A stretch of DNA of 64,000 nt, taken from the NCBI GenBank assembly GCA_945643635.1, contig CALZFC010000033.1, positions 720,001 through 784,000 of the forward strand, read 5' to 3'. The notes under the pieces are model-generated. The model was not told where the DNA came from. It searched no databases and worked only from the letters and a program-made list of their open reading frames with translations. Positions 50,391 to 60,722 of the stretch are shown piece by piece (the first letter of the stretch is position 1; the number at the start of each line of letters is the position of its first letter). Origin of the DNA: Allodiplogaster sudhausi. Taxonomy: Eukaryota; Nematoda; Chromadorea; Rhabditida; Diplogasteridae. The position numbers and the translations under genes are program-made.

Positions 50391-50565
50391 ATAAATGGAG
50401 TTTCAAACGATAAACTCTCCCGCCGAAGGGTCTTAGCGAGAAAAGTACGGTAAGAAGAAAAGACAAGAGAGCGGGAAAGACATAGAAAGGGCATTCTACG
50501 GAAGTTTTACTGCCAGAAGTTTGGGTTTGTTTGTTGTTAAAGGATATTTTTAGGAGGAAGTAAGA
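50391..50565 (+). repeat. Split direct repeat A1
   Basis: Left terminus of the retrotransposon, identical to 53474-53648 except for T/G in the GGATATT / GGAGATT step near the end. It begins ATAAATGGAGTTTCAAACGA. Confidence 0.95.
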
Positions 50566-50705
50566 TGGTATAATAATTACTGTTTAACCGAGTTCATGTT
50601 AAGGAGTTACAGGAAAATAGAGGGGCAGAAGGAGGAAAAAATGGAAGGGCGGAAGACCCGGAAGCACCGAGAGGAGGAGAGGAGAGAGCGCCTCCGGCAC
50701 CCATC

Positions 50706-51380
50706 TTGCCAGGAACGATGCCGGCGGAGTGGATGGATCAGCTCAGAGCGGCGATTGGCCCTCCTCCCCCTCCGCAACGACCAGAAGCGATACGCCCTCG
50801 TACGCTACTGAACAAGAAAGCGTACGAGGCGCAGGTCAGCTTTAATGAAGGAGTGATGAAACTGCTGGAGGATGCGGAGGCAGCAGCCACTGGAGAAGAG
50901 GCATGGAGCTTGGTCGACAAGGCAAAACAAGAACTGAAGGGTCGCAATCTCATCCTCACAGTGGCAGACGACGACCCAGCCATCTTCGAGAGGGTAGATC
51001 AAGCAAGCAAGCTGAACATCGAAGGAACAGGAGAAGCAGGGAAGGTGGTCGAACGCTTTCTCAAAGACAAGGCAGCGGCGGCTCCAGTCACAGCGAAGAA
51101 GCGTCGATTCGAGCCGAATCCCTTTCTCACGGGGGTGGGTTTCACGCGTCGCCCCACCCCAGCCCCAGACGCAGTGGAGAGAAGGCTGGACAAGATGGAA
51201 GGGATGCTGGAGAAAGCAGTCGCTTCCACCTCTGCCCCTCCCACACGTTCAGAACCATGGAGATCTACCTGGATCAGACCAAGCCAGAGAGCACCAGCGA
51301 GTGGGTCCTGCTACAACTGCGGTGGCTATGGCCACTATGCAAAAGAGTGCAAGACTCTCCGCCGTCCCAACCAGCAATAA
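50706..51380 (+). CDS. Retrotransposon gag-like protein with zinc knuckle
   Basis: A 224-codon frame without stops; the first good ATG is at 50718 (MPAEWMDQLRAAIG). The N-terminal half is helical and charged with a short proline run. The C-terminus holds a CX2CX4HX4C zinc knuckle (CYNCGGYGHYAKEC, about 51307-51348), typical of nucleocapsid domains that bind the element RNA. The RT frame begins within the last 80 bp in the +1 frame, so gag and pol overlap. Intact as read. Confidence 0.85.
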   Translation: MPGTMPAEWMDQLRAAIGPPPPPQRPEAIRPRTLLNKKAYEAQVSFNEGVMKLLEDAEAAATGEEAWSLVDKAKQELKGRNLILTVADDDPAIFERVDQASKLNIEGTGEAGKVVERFLKDKAAAAPVTAKKRRFEPNPFLTGVGFTRRPTPAPDAVERRLDKMEGMLEKAVASTSAPPTRSEPWRSTWIRPSQRAPASGSCYNCGGYGHYAKECKTLRRPNQQ

Positions 51381-53294
51381 AAGCGGTTCGTTGTCAAAAT
51401 TCTGGAAAGAGTGGGTGAAGGTTGGTGCATCACAAAACATAGTACAAACCATTAAAAATGGGTATCGGTTACCACTGGCAGCAGAGTTTAATGAGAACTT
51501 GCTAATTACAGAGAACAACAGGCGAAGAGAGAGAGCGAGTTCGTGAGAGAAGAATTGGAGAAGTTGGAGAGAAGCGGAGCGATCGAGAAGGCAAGAGAGA
51601 AAGGGTGGATGGCACCGCTATCGGTAGCGACAGGTAGAGGAGGTAAGAAACGTTTGGTCCTGGACTTGTCGAACTTGAATAGATTTATTCTAAAGGAAAA
51701 ATTCAAGTTAGAAGATTTGGTTAGCATTTGGCATACAATTCCCATAAGGGGCTTCATGTGTTGCTTCGACCTGAAGGCAGGATATCATAACCTCGGAGTA
51801 GATGTAGAGGATAGAGAGTGGCTAGCCTTCGGGTGGGAATATCCAGAGGGGATTAGGAGGATGAGGTTCACCGTCCTACCATTCGGTTTATCATCAGCAC
51901 CCCTTATCTTCACAAAAATCTGGAAGCCCTGGTTAGCAAAGTGGAGAGCGGAAGGGATTCGTATGGGCCTTTTCCTGGATGACGGAGTAGTATTTGCGAG
52001 GAGTAAAGAAGAATGCAAGTGGGCAACAGAGAGAGTTAAGAATGATTTGCTTTCCATTGGGGTGCACTTTGCAGAGGAGAAATGCACTTGGGAACCAACT
52101 CAGAGACTGACATGGCTAGGATACGAATTAGACCTGGTAGAGGACAGGGTCAGAGTGACGAAACATAGAATTGACAGAGCTAGCGAGCTCATTGACTCCC
52201 TGAGAGGGATGCCCTATCCCTACAAGAGGGATAGGAGACAGCTAGTAGGCTGAGTAGTCTCGATGCACGCGGTGCTAAGTGAAGAAGGTCTGAGAAGCAC
52301 CAGAGTGACACAAAGGGTCATTGCAGAGATGGAAGAAAGAGGCGAGAAGAGGAGAAGATTGGAAGAAGGCGAGAGAAAGGAACTGGAGAGGCTAAAAGAG
52401 TGGCTGCAACAAGGTCCAAGCAGACAACTGAGGGAAGAGTTCGTGCCGGAAGCAGAACTACACACAGACGCATCAGGTACGGGGATAGGAGCAGTGTTCG
52501 AGAAAAGAGGGATAGGAAGACACGATACATTCCGTGCGATGACGGAAGAGGAAGGGGCACAATCGAGTGCTTTCAGGGAATCCATGGCCATTTTATTCGG
52601 GGTAGCCACTTTAGCAAAAGCAGCACAAAATACAAATTTGAGAATTAAGTCAGACAGCTCGGCAGCTGTGGCAATCATGAAAAAGGGGAGTATGAAAGCT
52701 CCACTTCAGGACATTTGCATACAGGTACACGACATAGCCAGAAGTCACAAAATTAAAATGGATTTTGTATGGATTAGCAGAAAAGAGAACCAAGAGGCAG
52801 ATAGGGCAAGTAGATTGTCAGACATAGATGACTGGGGCATTAACGACAGATGGTTTAGATGGATCTCGGAAGAGATGGGACAGACGAGCAGGGACCTCTT
52901 CGCAGACAGCAGGAACAACAAGCACGCCTTCTTCGTGTCGCCAAGATACCTACCCGGGGCAGTCACGGTGGACGCCTTCAGCAATCCAGAGATATGGAGA
53001 GGACAGCCGCTTTGGTTAGTACCACCAACTACACTCATTACAAAAACGATTGAGTGGATTACCAAGTACGAGACTTTCGGGATCCTGGGGGTTCCATGGT
53101 GGCCATCACAACCCTTCTTTAGCATGTTAACAAAAGAGGGTCAATGGGCCGAGTTCATTAAGGAGGATAGACTGGTGAAAACAGGGTCACGACTATTCAT
53201 CCCCTCCACATCATCAGGGGCGTTTGAATCAGAATTCAGTAGATTCCCTTTTCTGTTCGTACGGTTCGATTCACACAAGTCGTCACGGCTCTGA
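51301..53294 (+). pseudogene. Retrotransposon RT-RNase H polyprotein, interrupted
   Basis: Three open segments together encode a DIRS-type polymerase. Segment 1 (51301 to about 51530) has the N-terminal block WVKVGASQNIVQTIKNGYRL. The frame then shifts inside a GA run at about 51524-51535. Segment 2 (to 52250) has the RT core: LVLDLSNLNRF, CFDLKAGYHN, LPFGLSSAP and the catalytic FLDDG at about 51970. A TGA at 52251-52253 interrupts LVG/VVSMHAVL. Segment 3 (to 53294) has RNase H with its acidic set: HTDASGTGIG, FRESMA, IKSDSSAAV and KENQEADRAS. Downstream is the DLFAD...AVTVDAFSNP domain usual after RNase H in DIRS elements. The frame ends seven bases before B1 begins. The breaks are seen directly; whether they are real or assembly errors is open. 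Confidence 0.85.
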
Positions 53295-53300
53295 CAGTCT

Positions 53301-53477
53301 ACACTCAATAAACCGTATCTGTACTTGAAGGGTAACAGGATAACAGCAGAAGGAAGGGAAAGAGAGAGAGAGAGAGAGAAAGGAAGAGAGAAAGAGAAGG
53401 AAGGAACACGGAGGCGGGACAGTGTAGAGTTTGAAACGTAGGTTATGCTCGAAACGACAAAGGAGATGAGAGCATAA
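53301..53477 (+). repeat. Split direct repeat B1
   Basis: Matches 54550-54742 apart from one A/G change and a GA run 16 bp shorter. Its last four bases (ATAA) are also the first four of A2. It carries CAATAAACC, a possible poly(A) signal for element transcripts. Confidence 0.93.
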
Positions 53478-53648
53478 ATGGAGTTTCAAACGATAAACTC
53501 TCCCGCCGAAGGGTCTTAGCGAGAAAAGTACGGTAAGAAGAAAAGACAAGAGAGCGGGAAAGACATAGAAAGGGCATTCTACGGAAGTTTTACTGCCAGA
53601 AGTTTGGGTTTGTTTGTTGTTAAAGGAGATTTTTAGGAGGAAGTAAGA
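53474..53648 (+). repeat. Split direct repeat A2
   Basis: Internal copy of A1, fused to B1. Together B1-A2 reproduces the junction that would form if the outer ends (B2 and A1) were joined in a circle. Confidence 0.95.
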
Positions 53649-53692
53649 CCCTCCCACCCACCCATAGGAATGTCATTTTTACTGGAGGAAGA

Positions 53693-54577
53693 GTGAAGAC
53701 AGAATTGGAAGAATTGGAGAAAGCAGCGAGAACAGCAGGAAGAGGAGGGATAAGGAAGAGAGCAGAGGAGAAGATACTAGAGAGCAAAGCAGCGGCTACC
53801 ATTACCGCATACAAGAGAAGCATCGATGAGTTCCGCGCATTCGCTCAGGAGAACGGATTACCAGAAGAAGAAGAAGCAACATTGTCAATGCATCTCCTAG
53901 AAAAGGCAAGACAGGTCGGTCATAGCGCCTTAGCAGTACACTAAGCAGGGGTGAAGTTCTTCCTAGGCAATCAAAGCAGGATTAGCATCATTCAGAAAGC
54001 AATTATGGAATCAGCTAAGCGAAGCAGACCAGTAAAGCACCGGGAGAAGATCGAGGAAAAGGAACTGCAACAGCTAATACTGGAAGGAGGAAGTGGAGAT
54101 CTACGAGAGAAGAGAGCGGCTCTGGTAGCAGGCCTACAGTATGGAGGCTTCCTCAGAATTGCGGAAGCAGTAGCTCTGGAATGGGATGGAATCGAGGAAA
54201 AGAACGGTAACCTATCCCTTCTCATTAAAAGGTCAAAAACAGACCAAGAAGGAAAGGGTAGGAAGGCACATATCAATATGACAGAATCTCCACTGTTACA
54301 AGAAATTTGGCAAAACTGGAAAAGAGAAAAGCCATCTACCAACGCGAGATTTATTTTTCCCAACTTGAACAACCAGCAGAGACACATCTCAACGACAACA
54401 GCGGCCGGCGACATCAAGAAGCTAATGATCAAGACCGGACTACGGGCATCTCTAACCACCCATTCGATGAGGAGGCGCAGCTTCAGCAGCAGCGAGAGCG
54501 GGAAAATCATCTCTACAGATCATGAAAGCTGGAGGATGGAGGTCCGAGCACACTCAATAAACCGTATCTGTACTTGA
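53693..54577 (+). pseudogene. Tyrosine recombinase of the retrotransposon, interrupted
   Basis: The N-terminal SAM-like region (AATITAYKRSIDEFRAFAQE) and catalytic domain of a DIRS-type tyrosine recombinase. Visible catalytic parts are the box I arginine in GGFLRIAEAVALEW and the H-x-x-R of THSMR. A TAA at 53942-53944 splits the frame. After THSMRR the expected small-residue helix and the GGWRS block (to about 54545) are in the +1 frame, so a second break lies near 54470-54476. The catalytic tyrosine is not in either frame before B2; B2 itself contains Tyr codons in the third frame. No ATG precedes the first segment, so this protein may be made by splicing or from a fused transcript. Confidence 0.8.
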
Positions 54578-54604
54578 AGGGTAACAGGATAACAGCAGAA
54601 GGGA

Positions 54605-54650
<46 letters not shown>

Positions 54651-54742
54651 GAGAGAAAGAGAAGGAAGGAACACGGAGGCGGGACAGTGTAGAGTTTGAA
54701 ACGTAGGTTATGCTCGAAACGACAAAGGAGATGAGAGCATAA
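54550..54742 (+). repeat. Split direct repeat B2 (right terminus)
   Basis: Right end of the element. It ends GAGAGCATAA, then unique DNA begins TTGAGAATTAG. The end lies 77 bp from the TAF1 stop codon. Confidence 0.93.
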
Positions 54743-54819
54743 TTGAGAATTAGCAACTTTATGCATTTTTGAGAAAATAAATACAGCGATCATCATACAA
54801 ACAAACGCACTCCAGAGAC

Positions 54820-54986
54820 TCAGAAGGAGTCGAGGTTGTCATCGAATCTCGCCCTCTTCGCCCCTTCAAGACGACTGTCTTCATCCGAATCGGACAGAGC
54901 CAGATCTGCATTCAACTGACCCGACGAATGCATCGCAGAGTTCTCGAGACGGGATGCCCACTCTCGCTCGTCTGGAATGAAGAGTT

Positions 54987-55026
<40 letters not shown>

Positions 55027-58000
55027 GAATGACCGAGAGTCATGGAGTCTTCATCGTCGATAACTTCTTCTCTGTCCTCGTCCTCGTCTCCACTCATCGC
55101 CAGATCCTCATTCATGATCATCTCCGCCATTTCTCCACCACCTATTAATGCAATATTATTAAGGTACCTTTTTACTGGAAAGAGCAGAAAATGAATGCTT
55201 CTTCCTAACCGTCAAAGTCATCTTCGTATTCGTCGTCAGCATCGAGTGCAGTGACAAAGGAAGAAGAGGGCCCGGCCCGGTAGGATTCTTCTTCCATCTC
55301 CATCTCCATCTCCTCCTCGTCCCTCTCTTCTCCATCCCCCGCCATGTTCCTCTCCAACTCCGCCAACTGAACTGCTTTCTCTTCCAAAAGAGCCTTAGCT
55401 GTTTCTAGAATCTCGACAGCCTTCGCGGTGTACGCGCTCCGTTCAGGAGGACCGTTGAACACTTCAGAATTGTCTTTAATCTGAAATGAAGCTGTCAGGA
55501 ACATGAAGATTGAATGAGCTTGACTGCCTGTTGAATGTCTCGGATGAATGCTGCGACAGCGGAGTATCGGTGTTCCTTGACATTCCTTTCAATTGTTCCG
55601 AGGTCCATCGGCCGTTTCACTCGGTCGAAGTATCCTACCGCCTTCACAAAGACGGATCACGAAAATGGAACGGAAAGAAAATATAAAAAGGCAGAATGAA
55701 CCTTCTTGGCGTCTACTTTGGTGTGGAAAGGAACACTCTTGGGGATATTCTTGCACTGTTGGACAATGTCTGCGAGAATGAAGGAGAAGCCGACTCGGTC
55801 ATTTTCATCCAGAAGAGGGTTGATCGCCTTCTCCAGTCCAATCAGCTTCGTCTCCTTCTCAACCACTCGCTTGCAAGCCACATTGAACATCTGCAATCTT
55901 ACACTTGGCAATCTCAAATATAACAAATAACGAGCCGTCTTGGCAGCATCGGTGATTGAGTTGTTGGCGCCGTTGTAGAGCAGGGAATTGTCGTAGATCT
56001 GCTTGACATCTTGTAGGAAATCCTTCCTTAACTCGTACGCGTTCTCTGTTATCTTCATTCGAATCCTCTGCAGATCCATCGGCTTCTTCACAATCTCATA
56101 GTAGTCTTTCACCTGCATGAAGAAAAAGGAGGAGAGTTCAATGACAAAGGAATAATGTAGTGAAAACAGCTTCTTCACAAAAGAAAACCTTTCTGCCGTT
56201 GACAGCGTGAAGGAGAAACTCGGCTCCGGGCACATTTTTAAGTTCATTGACAATCTCAGAGAGTTGGGTCGCCATGCTCACCTCAACATATCAAACAAAT
56301 CTACTACAAATCGGCATTATTAATATTCAAGAACAAATTATCCAAATATTAACGCTTTACATAGCTAATATGTGAATTATAAGTCGCGTGCGCGTGATTT
56401 AGCAATTTTTTTTACAGGAACGATGACTGAAAATTTATTCGGATTTTAAGCAATACCTCCCTCTCTCTCTCATTCTCTTCCGCTCCATTATTTCTGCTTG
56501 TCCTCTCGCTCTCTCTATCACGTTCGCTCCCTCTCCGTATTTCTGCCTGTCCCCTCCCTCTCCATCTCATTCTCTCCCTCTCCCTATTTCTGCCTGTCCC
56601 CTCCCTCTCCATCTCATTCTCTCCCTCTCCCTATTTCTGCCTGTCCCCTCCCTCTCTCTATCTCATTCTCTTCCTCTCCATATTTCTGCCTGTCCCCTCC
56701 CTCTCTCTATCTCATTCTCTTCCTCTCCCTATTTCTGCCTGTCCCCTCCCTCTCTCTATCTCATTATCTTCCTGGCCCTATTTCTGCCTGTCCCCTCCCT
56801 CTCTCTATCTCATTCTCTTCCTCTCCCTATTTCTGCCTGTCCCCTCCCTCTCTCTATCTCATTCTCTTCCTCTCCCTATTTCTGCCTGTCCCCTCCCTCT
56901 CTCTATCTCATTCTCTTCCTCTCCCTATTTCTGCCTGTCCCCTCCCTCTCTCTATATCATTCTCTCCCACTCTCCCCTTTTTCCGTTACCTTTGGATCCG
57001 CTCTGATTCTCTGAACGGATTTGCTGGGTCCTGCGAGGTAGTCGACCTCTTCTCCCGTCATGAGTCTCCTGCCTCTCCTCCCACTGCTACTCATCGTATT
57101 CTCATCGACATCGGACATCTCTTCCTCTTCTTCTTCTCCTTGCAGAAGCATCCCCTCCTCATCTTCAACTTCCTGCAAAGTATTCAATGGCATTTCTACC
57201 GAAAGAAGAGTTGACTAAGCTAGGCTGACTTCTTCTTCTTCGTCTCCTTCATTCTCATCGTTCTCTCCTTCTCTCTTGATGAGACTCTTCGGGATGTGAA
57301 GAGTGACAGAATCCCGTTTGAGCATCTCTGAGTGCTGGTAGATCTTCTTGCTGATCTTCAGCTTAGTTCCTTCCACGGCAATCAACTCCCCCGACGGCAT
57401 TGGCTGGCTCTCCGTCATTTGCTCTTCCGTTGCAGTCTTCATTCAAACAAAACGTTTTCATGTTGCAGGAGTATCAAACAAAAATAAATACAAGGGAAAG
57501 AATAAAATGAACCGGTTGCGAGTCCTCTTCTGTCCTTTGATTCTTCTTCTTGCCATAGAGCGGGCAGTTCTTGTTGGTCTTCATGTGCCCAGTGCCCCCA
57601 CAGGCCGAGCACCTCATCTTCAGCAAGTTCGGCTTCACCACCACGGGCTTCTTCTCCTTCTCTGGTTGTGACGGCACTCCGCTCTTCACTTTCTGTTCAT
57701 TCCTTCGAATCCGGCGAAGTTGATCTTGCAAACGTCGTTTTTCCTTTCTTCTTTCCTGTAATCACTATCCTTCATCTTCTTCCCCTGAATGAATAACACG
57801 AACTTCCTTGTACTGCTCGTCCATCTGAGCGTACACTTGGATGAAAGTGTCATCTTTCGTCATCCGAATCCTCGCGTACGCTTCAATTAGCTGAGGCCGC
57901 GTGATGACTTCTACCCGAGTCTGCAGCGAAAGAACCATTGCATCCCAGCTGTCTCGAACCACCCGCTCCTCCCTCGCTCTCTCCCGTCTTTCTCTCGCTC

Positions 58001-60132
58001 CTTCCACTTACAGTCTCGAACCACCCGCTCCTTCCCTCGCTCTCTCCCGTCTTTCTCTCGCTCCTTCCACTTACAGTCTCGAACCACCCGCTCCTCCCCT
58101 CGCTCTCTCCCGTCTTTCTCTCGCTCCTTCCACTTACAGTCTCGAACCACCCGCTCCTTCCATCGCTCTCTCCCGTCTTTCTCTCGCTCCTTCCACTTAC
58201 AGTCTCGAACCACCCGCTCCTTCCCTCGCTCTCTCCCGTCTTTCTCTCGCTCCTTCCACTTACAGTCTCGAACCACCCGCTCCTTCCCTCGCTCTCTCCC
58301 GTCTTTCTCTCGCTCCTTCCACTTACAGTCTCGAACCACCCGCTCCTCCCCTCGCTCTCTCCCGTCATTCTCTCGCTCCTTCCACTTACAGTCTCGAACC
58401 ACCCGCTCCTCCCCTCGCTCTCTCCCGTCTTTCTCTCGCTCCTTCCACTTACAGTCTCGAACCACCCGCTCCTCCCCTCGCTCTCTCCCGTCTTTCTCTC
58501 GCTCCTTCCACTTACAGTCTCGAACCACCCGCTCCTCCCCTCGCTCTCTCCCGTCATTCTCTCGCTCCTTCCACTTACAGTCTCGAACCACCCGCTCCTC
58601 CCATCGCTCTCTCCCGTCTTTCTCTCGCTCCTTCCACTTACAGTCTCGAACCACCCGCTCCTCCCCTCGCTCTCTCCCGTCATTCTCTCGCTCCTTCCAC
58701 TTACAGTCTCGAACCACCCGCTCCTCCCCTCGCTCTCTCCCGTCTTTCTCTCGCTCCTTCCACTTACAGTCTCGAACCACCCGCTCCTCCCCTCTCTCTC
58801 CCGTCTTTCTCTCGCTCCTTCTACTTACAGATTCAGTTCCATCAGGATTTTTGTAGGTACGATAAATCTTGAGTTTCTGATTCGCAGTGACGCCAGAGAT
58901 CTTGGAGGCAGAATCGGCGACATCCTCGCCGATCTTGGCAGCGTCTGTAATGGAATGTTGAATGTAAGGTACAAGAGAGAAAGAAGGAGAGAAGAAGAGA
59001 CAGTGAGAGCGAGAGAGAGAGACTGACTCTTTTTCTCAGCCTCGGTGGCTTCCTTGGCGGATCTGATGCTCTCTCCCTTGGCTGCCGTCTCTCCGTGCAT
59101 CATTCTCTTCAGGTCTCTCCTCTCTTTCTCTTCATTCTCAAATTCGATTCTCTCTCGATCTTCTGCAGTAATCGTCTTCTTTCCTGCAAAAGGATCTCCT
59201 AATCAATGATTGATTCCCCCATCCCCCCCCTACCCTTGGCAGCAGAGAGCATGCTCTCGAGTCTGCTGGCCAGTTCTTCATTATCCGAATCATCTCCTCC
59301 GCTGCTTCCCTCCTCGGTGCTCAGCTCTTCGCCGTTTCCGAGTACACTACAATCATCGTATACATCAAGAAATCAAACATTTCCACCGTTGAATATTGCT
59401 AAAGGAACGATTTGATAGAATGAAAAGAGAACGAACCAATTCTGAAGATCGAATACATGCTGGCAATACTTCTTGTACTTGTCTTGCATGTCCGCGAGGT
59501 TGAGACGAATATTTCCACGTGCGAAGCGAGCCATTCCAGACACTTAATTGAAACTAGTTTTTATTCAATCAAAACACATTTCTTGGTAAACCTGAGAAGT
59601 CTGATTTCTGCTTGGCAGCTTGCGTTGAGAGAGTTCGAATCACATCTATGATCTCCCAGCGAGAAAGAGCATTTATCTGGAGGCAGACAAAGATAAGCAG
59701 AGTACGGTAAATAACATACGCATTAAAAAAAAGAGAAAAGTATGACGAACCTCCTCCTCTCGAACACCGTAGTCGCGGCAGATGTCCTTGGCCTCTTTCA
59801 GGGGCAACTTACGCAGATCTGCATTAGTTCCAGTGACCAGCCGCTTTGGCACCTCAATGAAATACGGTTAACCATGAGTAAGGTAAAGGATATCTAGAAC
59901 GACAGTAACCTGTGGAGTGTCGTCCTTCTGTGGTTTGCTTGAGACTCGAACATAGGAGAATGCCTGGCCGCATCCGGAGGGATCAGCTATTCCAGTCTGG
60001 TCGAGGATGCATTTCCCGCGCAGAGAGGACAGAAATGCACGCGATGTGTTCCAGGGGGCGCATTTAATCTGGAGAGACATTTCTTGAAGTTTCCCAGGAG
60101 TGGGCAGAGGGAGTGAGAAATAGTGAGAGTTT

Positions 60133-60166
<34 letters not shown>

Positions 60167-60168
60167 GG

Positions 60169-60211
<43 letters not shown>

Positions 60212-60672
60212 CGCCTCATCTTCAATGGTGACTTGGTCATCAGAGTCGTCTTCATTCTCTGGAGTGAAGAAGTACTTCTCCCCGTAGCCAGCATCCTTGA
60301 GTCGTTGCTCAGCTGCGAGCATAGCGTATTGTGCACAACACATCTCGGGGGTGAGCATCGCCATGACTTCCTCTTTCGAAGGAAGGCGGAAGTCGGGTCG
60401 AAGCACCTTAAAGATCCTTTTAGCCTTCTGCAAGTTGTTCCTCTATGAATATTATGAATTAGTAAGACAATAACTGTACCCAGTAGTTCTGATCGGGACC
60501 TTGGCCCAGCCGACGGAAGTCAGAGCACTGCTTGAGACGCTTCCTCACTGAACTCTCTGCATAGTGAGGGAAAGCAGCTTTTATGTCTTCCATCTTCAGT
60601 CGGCGTGGATTGTCTGTAGAGGCCCAGAAAAGACGGTAGATAAATGCCTGAAAGACAAATCTAGAGAGAGAG

Positions 60673-60722
<50 letters not shown>

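Larger units (their letters stand above)
50391..54742 (+). mobile_element. PAT-like DIRS-order retrotransposon with split direct repeats
   Basis: The element has the order A1, gag, RT-RNase H, B1-A2, tyrosine recombinase, B2. A1 (50391-50565) and A2 (53474-53648) are 175 bp each with one mismatch seen. B1 (53301-53477) and B2 (54550-54742) match except for one substitution and a longer GA run in B2. B1 and A2 share ATAA at their junction. No LTRs, integrase or target duplication are present, as expected for elements that insert by recombinase action on a circular intermediate. The element lies between the convergent PhK gamma and TAF1 genes. The near identity of the repeats implies recent insertion, yet its reading frames are broken in several places, so this copy looks non-autonomous or mis-assembled. 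Confidence 0.9.

Noticed and set aside
56498..57214. 238-codon plus-strand frame rich in Ser, Leu and Pro
   Set aside because: It is the 46-49 bp minisatellite in a TAF1 intron, antisense to bromodomain-proximal exons.
57949..58830. CRISPR-like array
   Set aside because: Units are contiguous with no unique spacers, and the context is a eukaryotic intron.
57883..59026. Open frames of 266-362 codons on both strands made of a 21-residue repeat
   Set aside because: They are translations of the 63-bp intronic minisatellite, open on both strands because the unit lacks stops; the flanking TAF1 exons splice across it.
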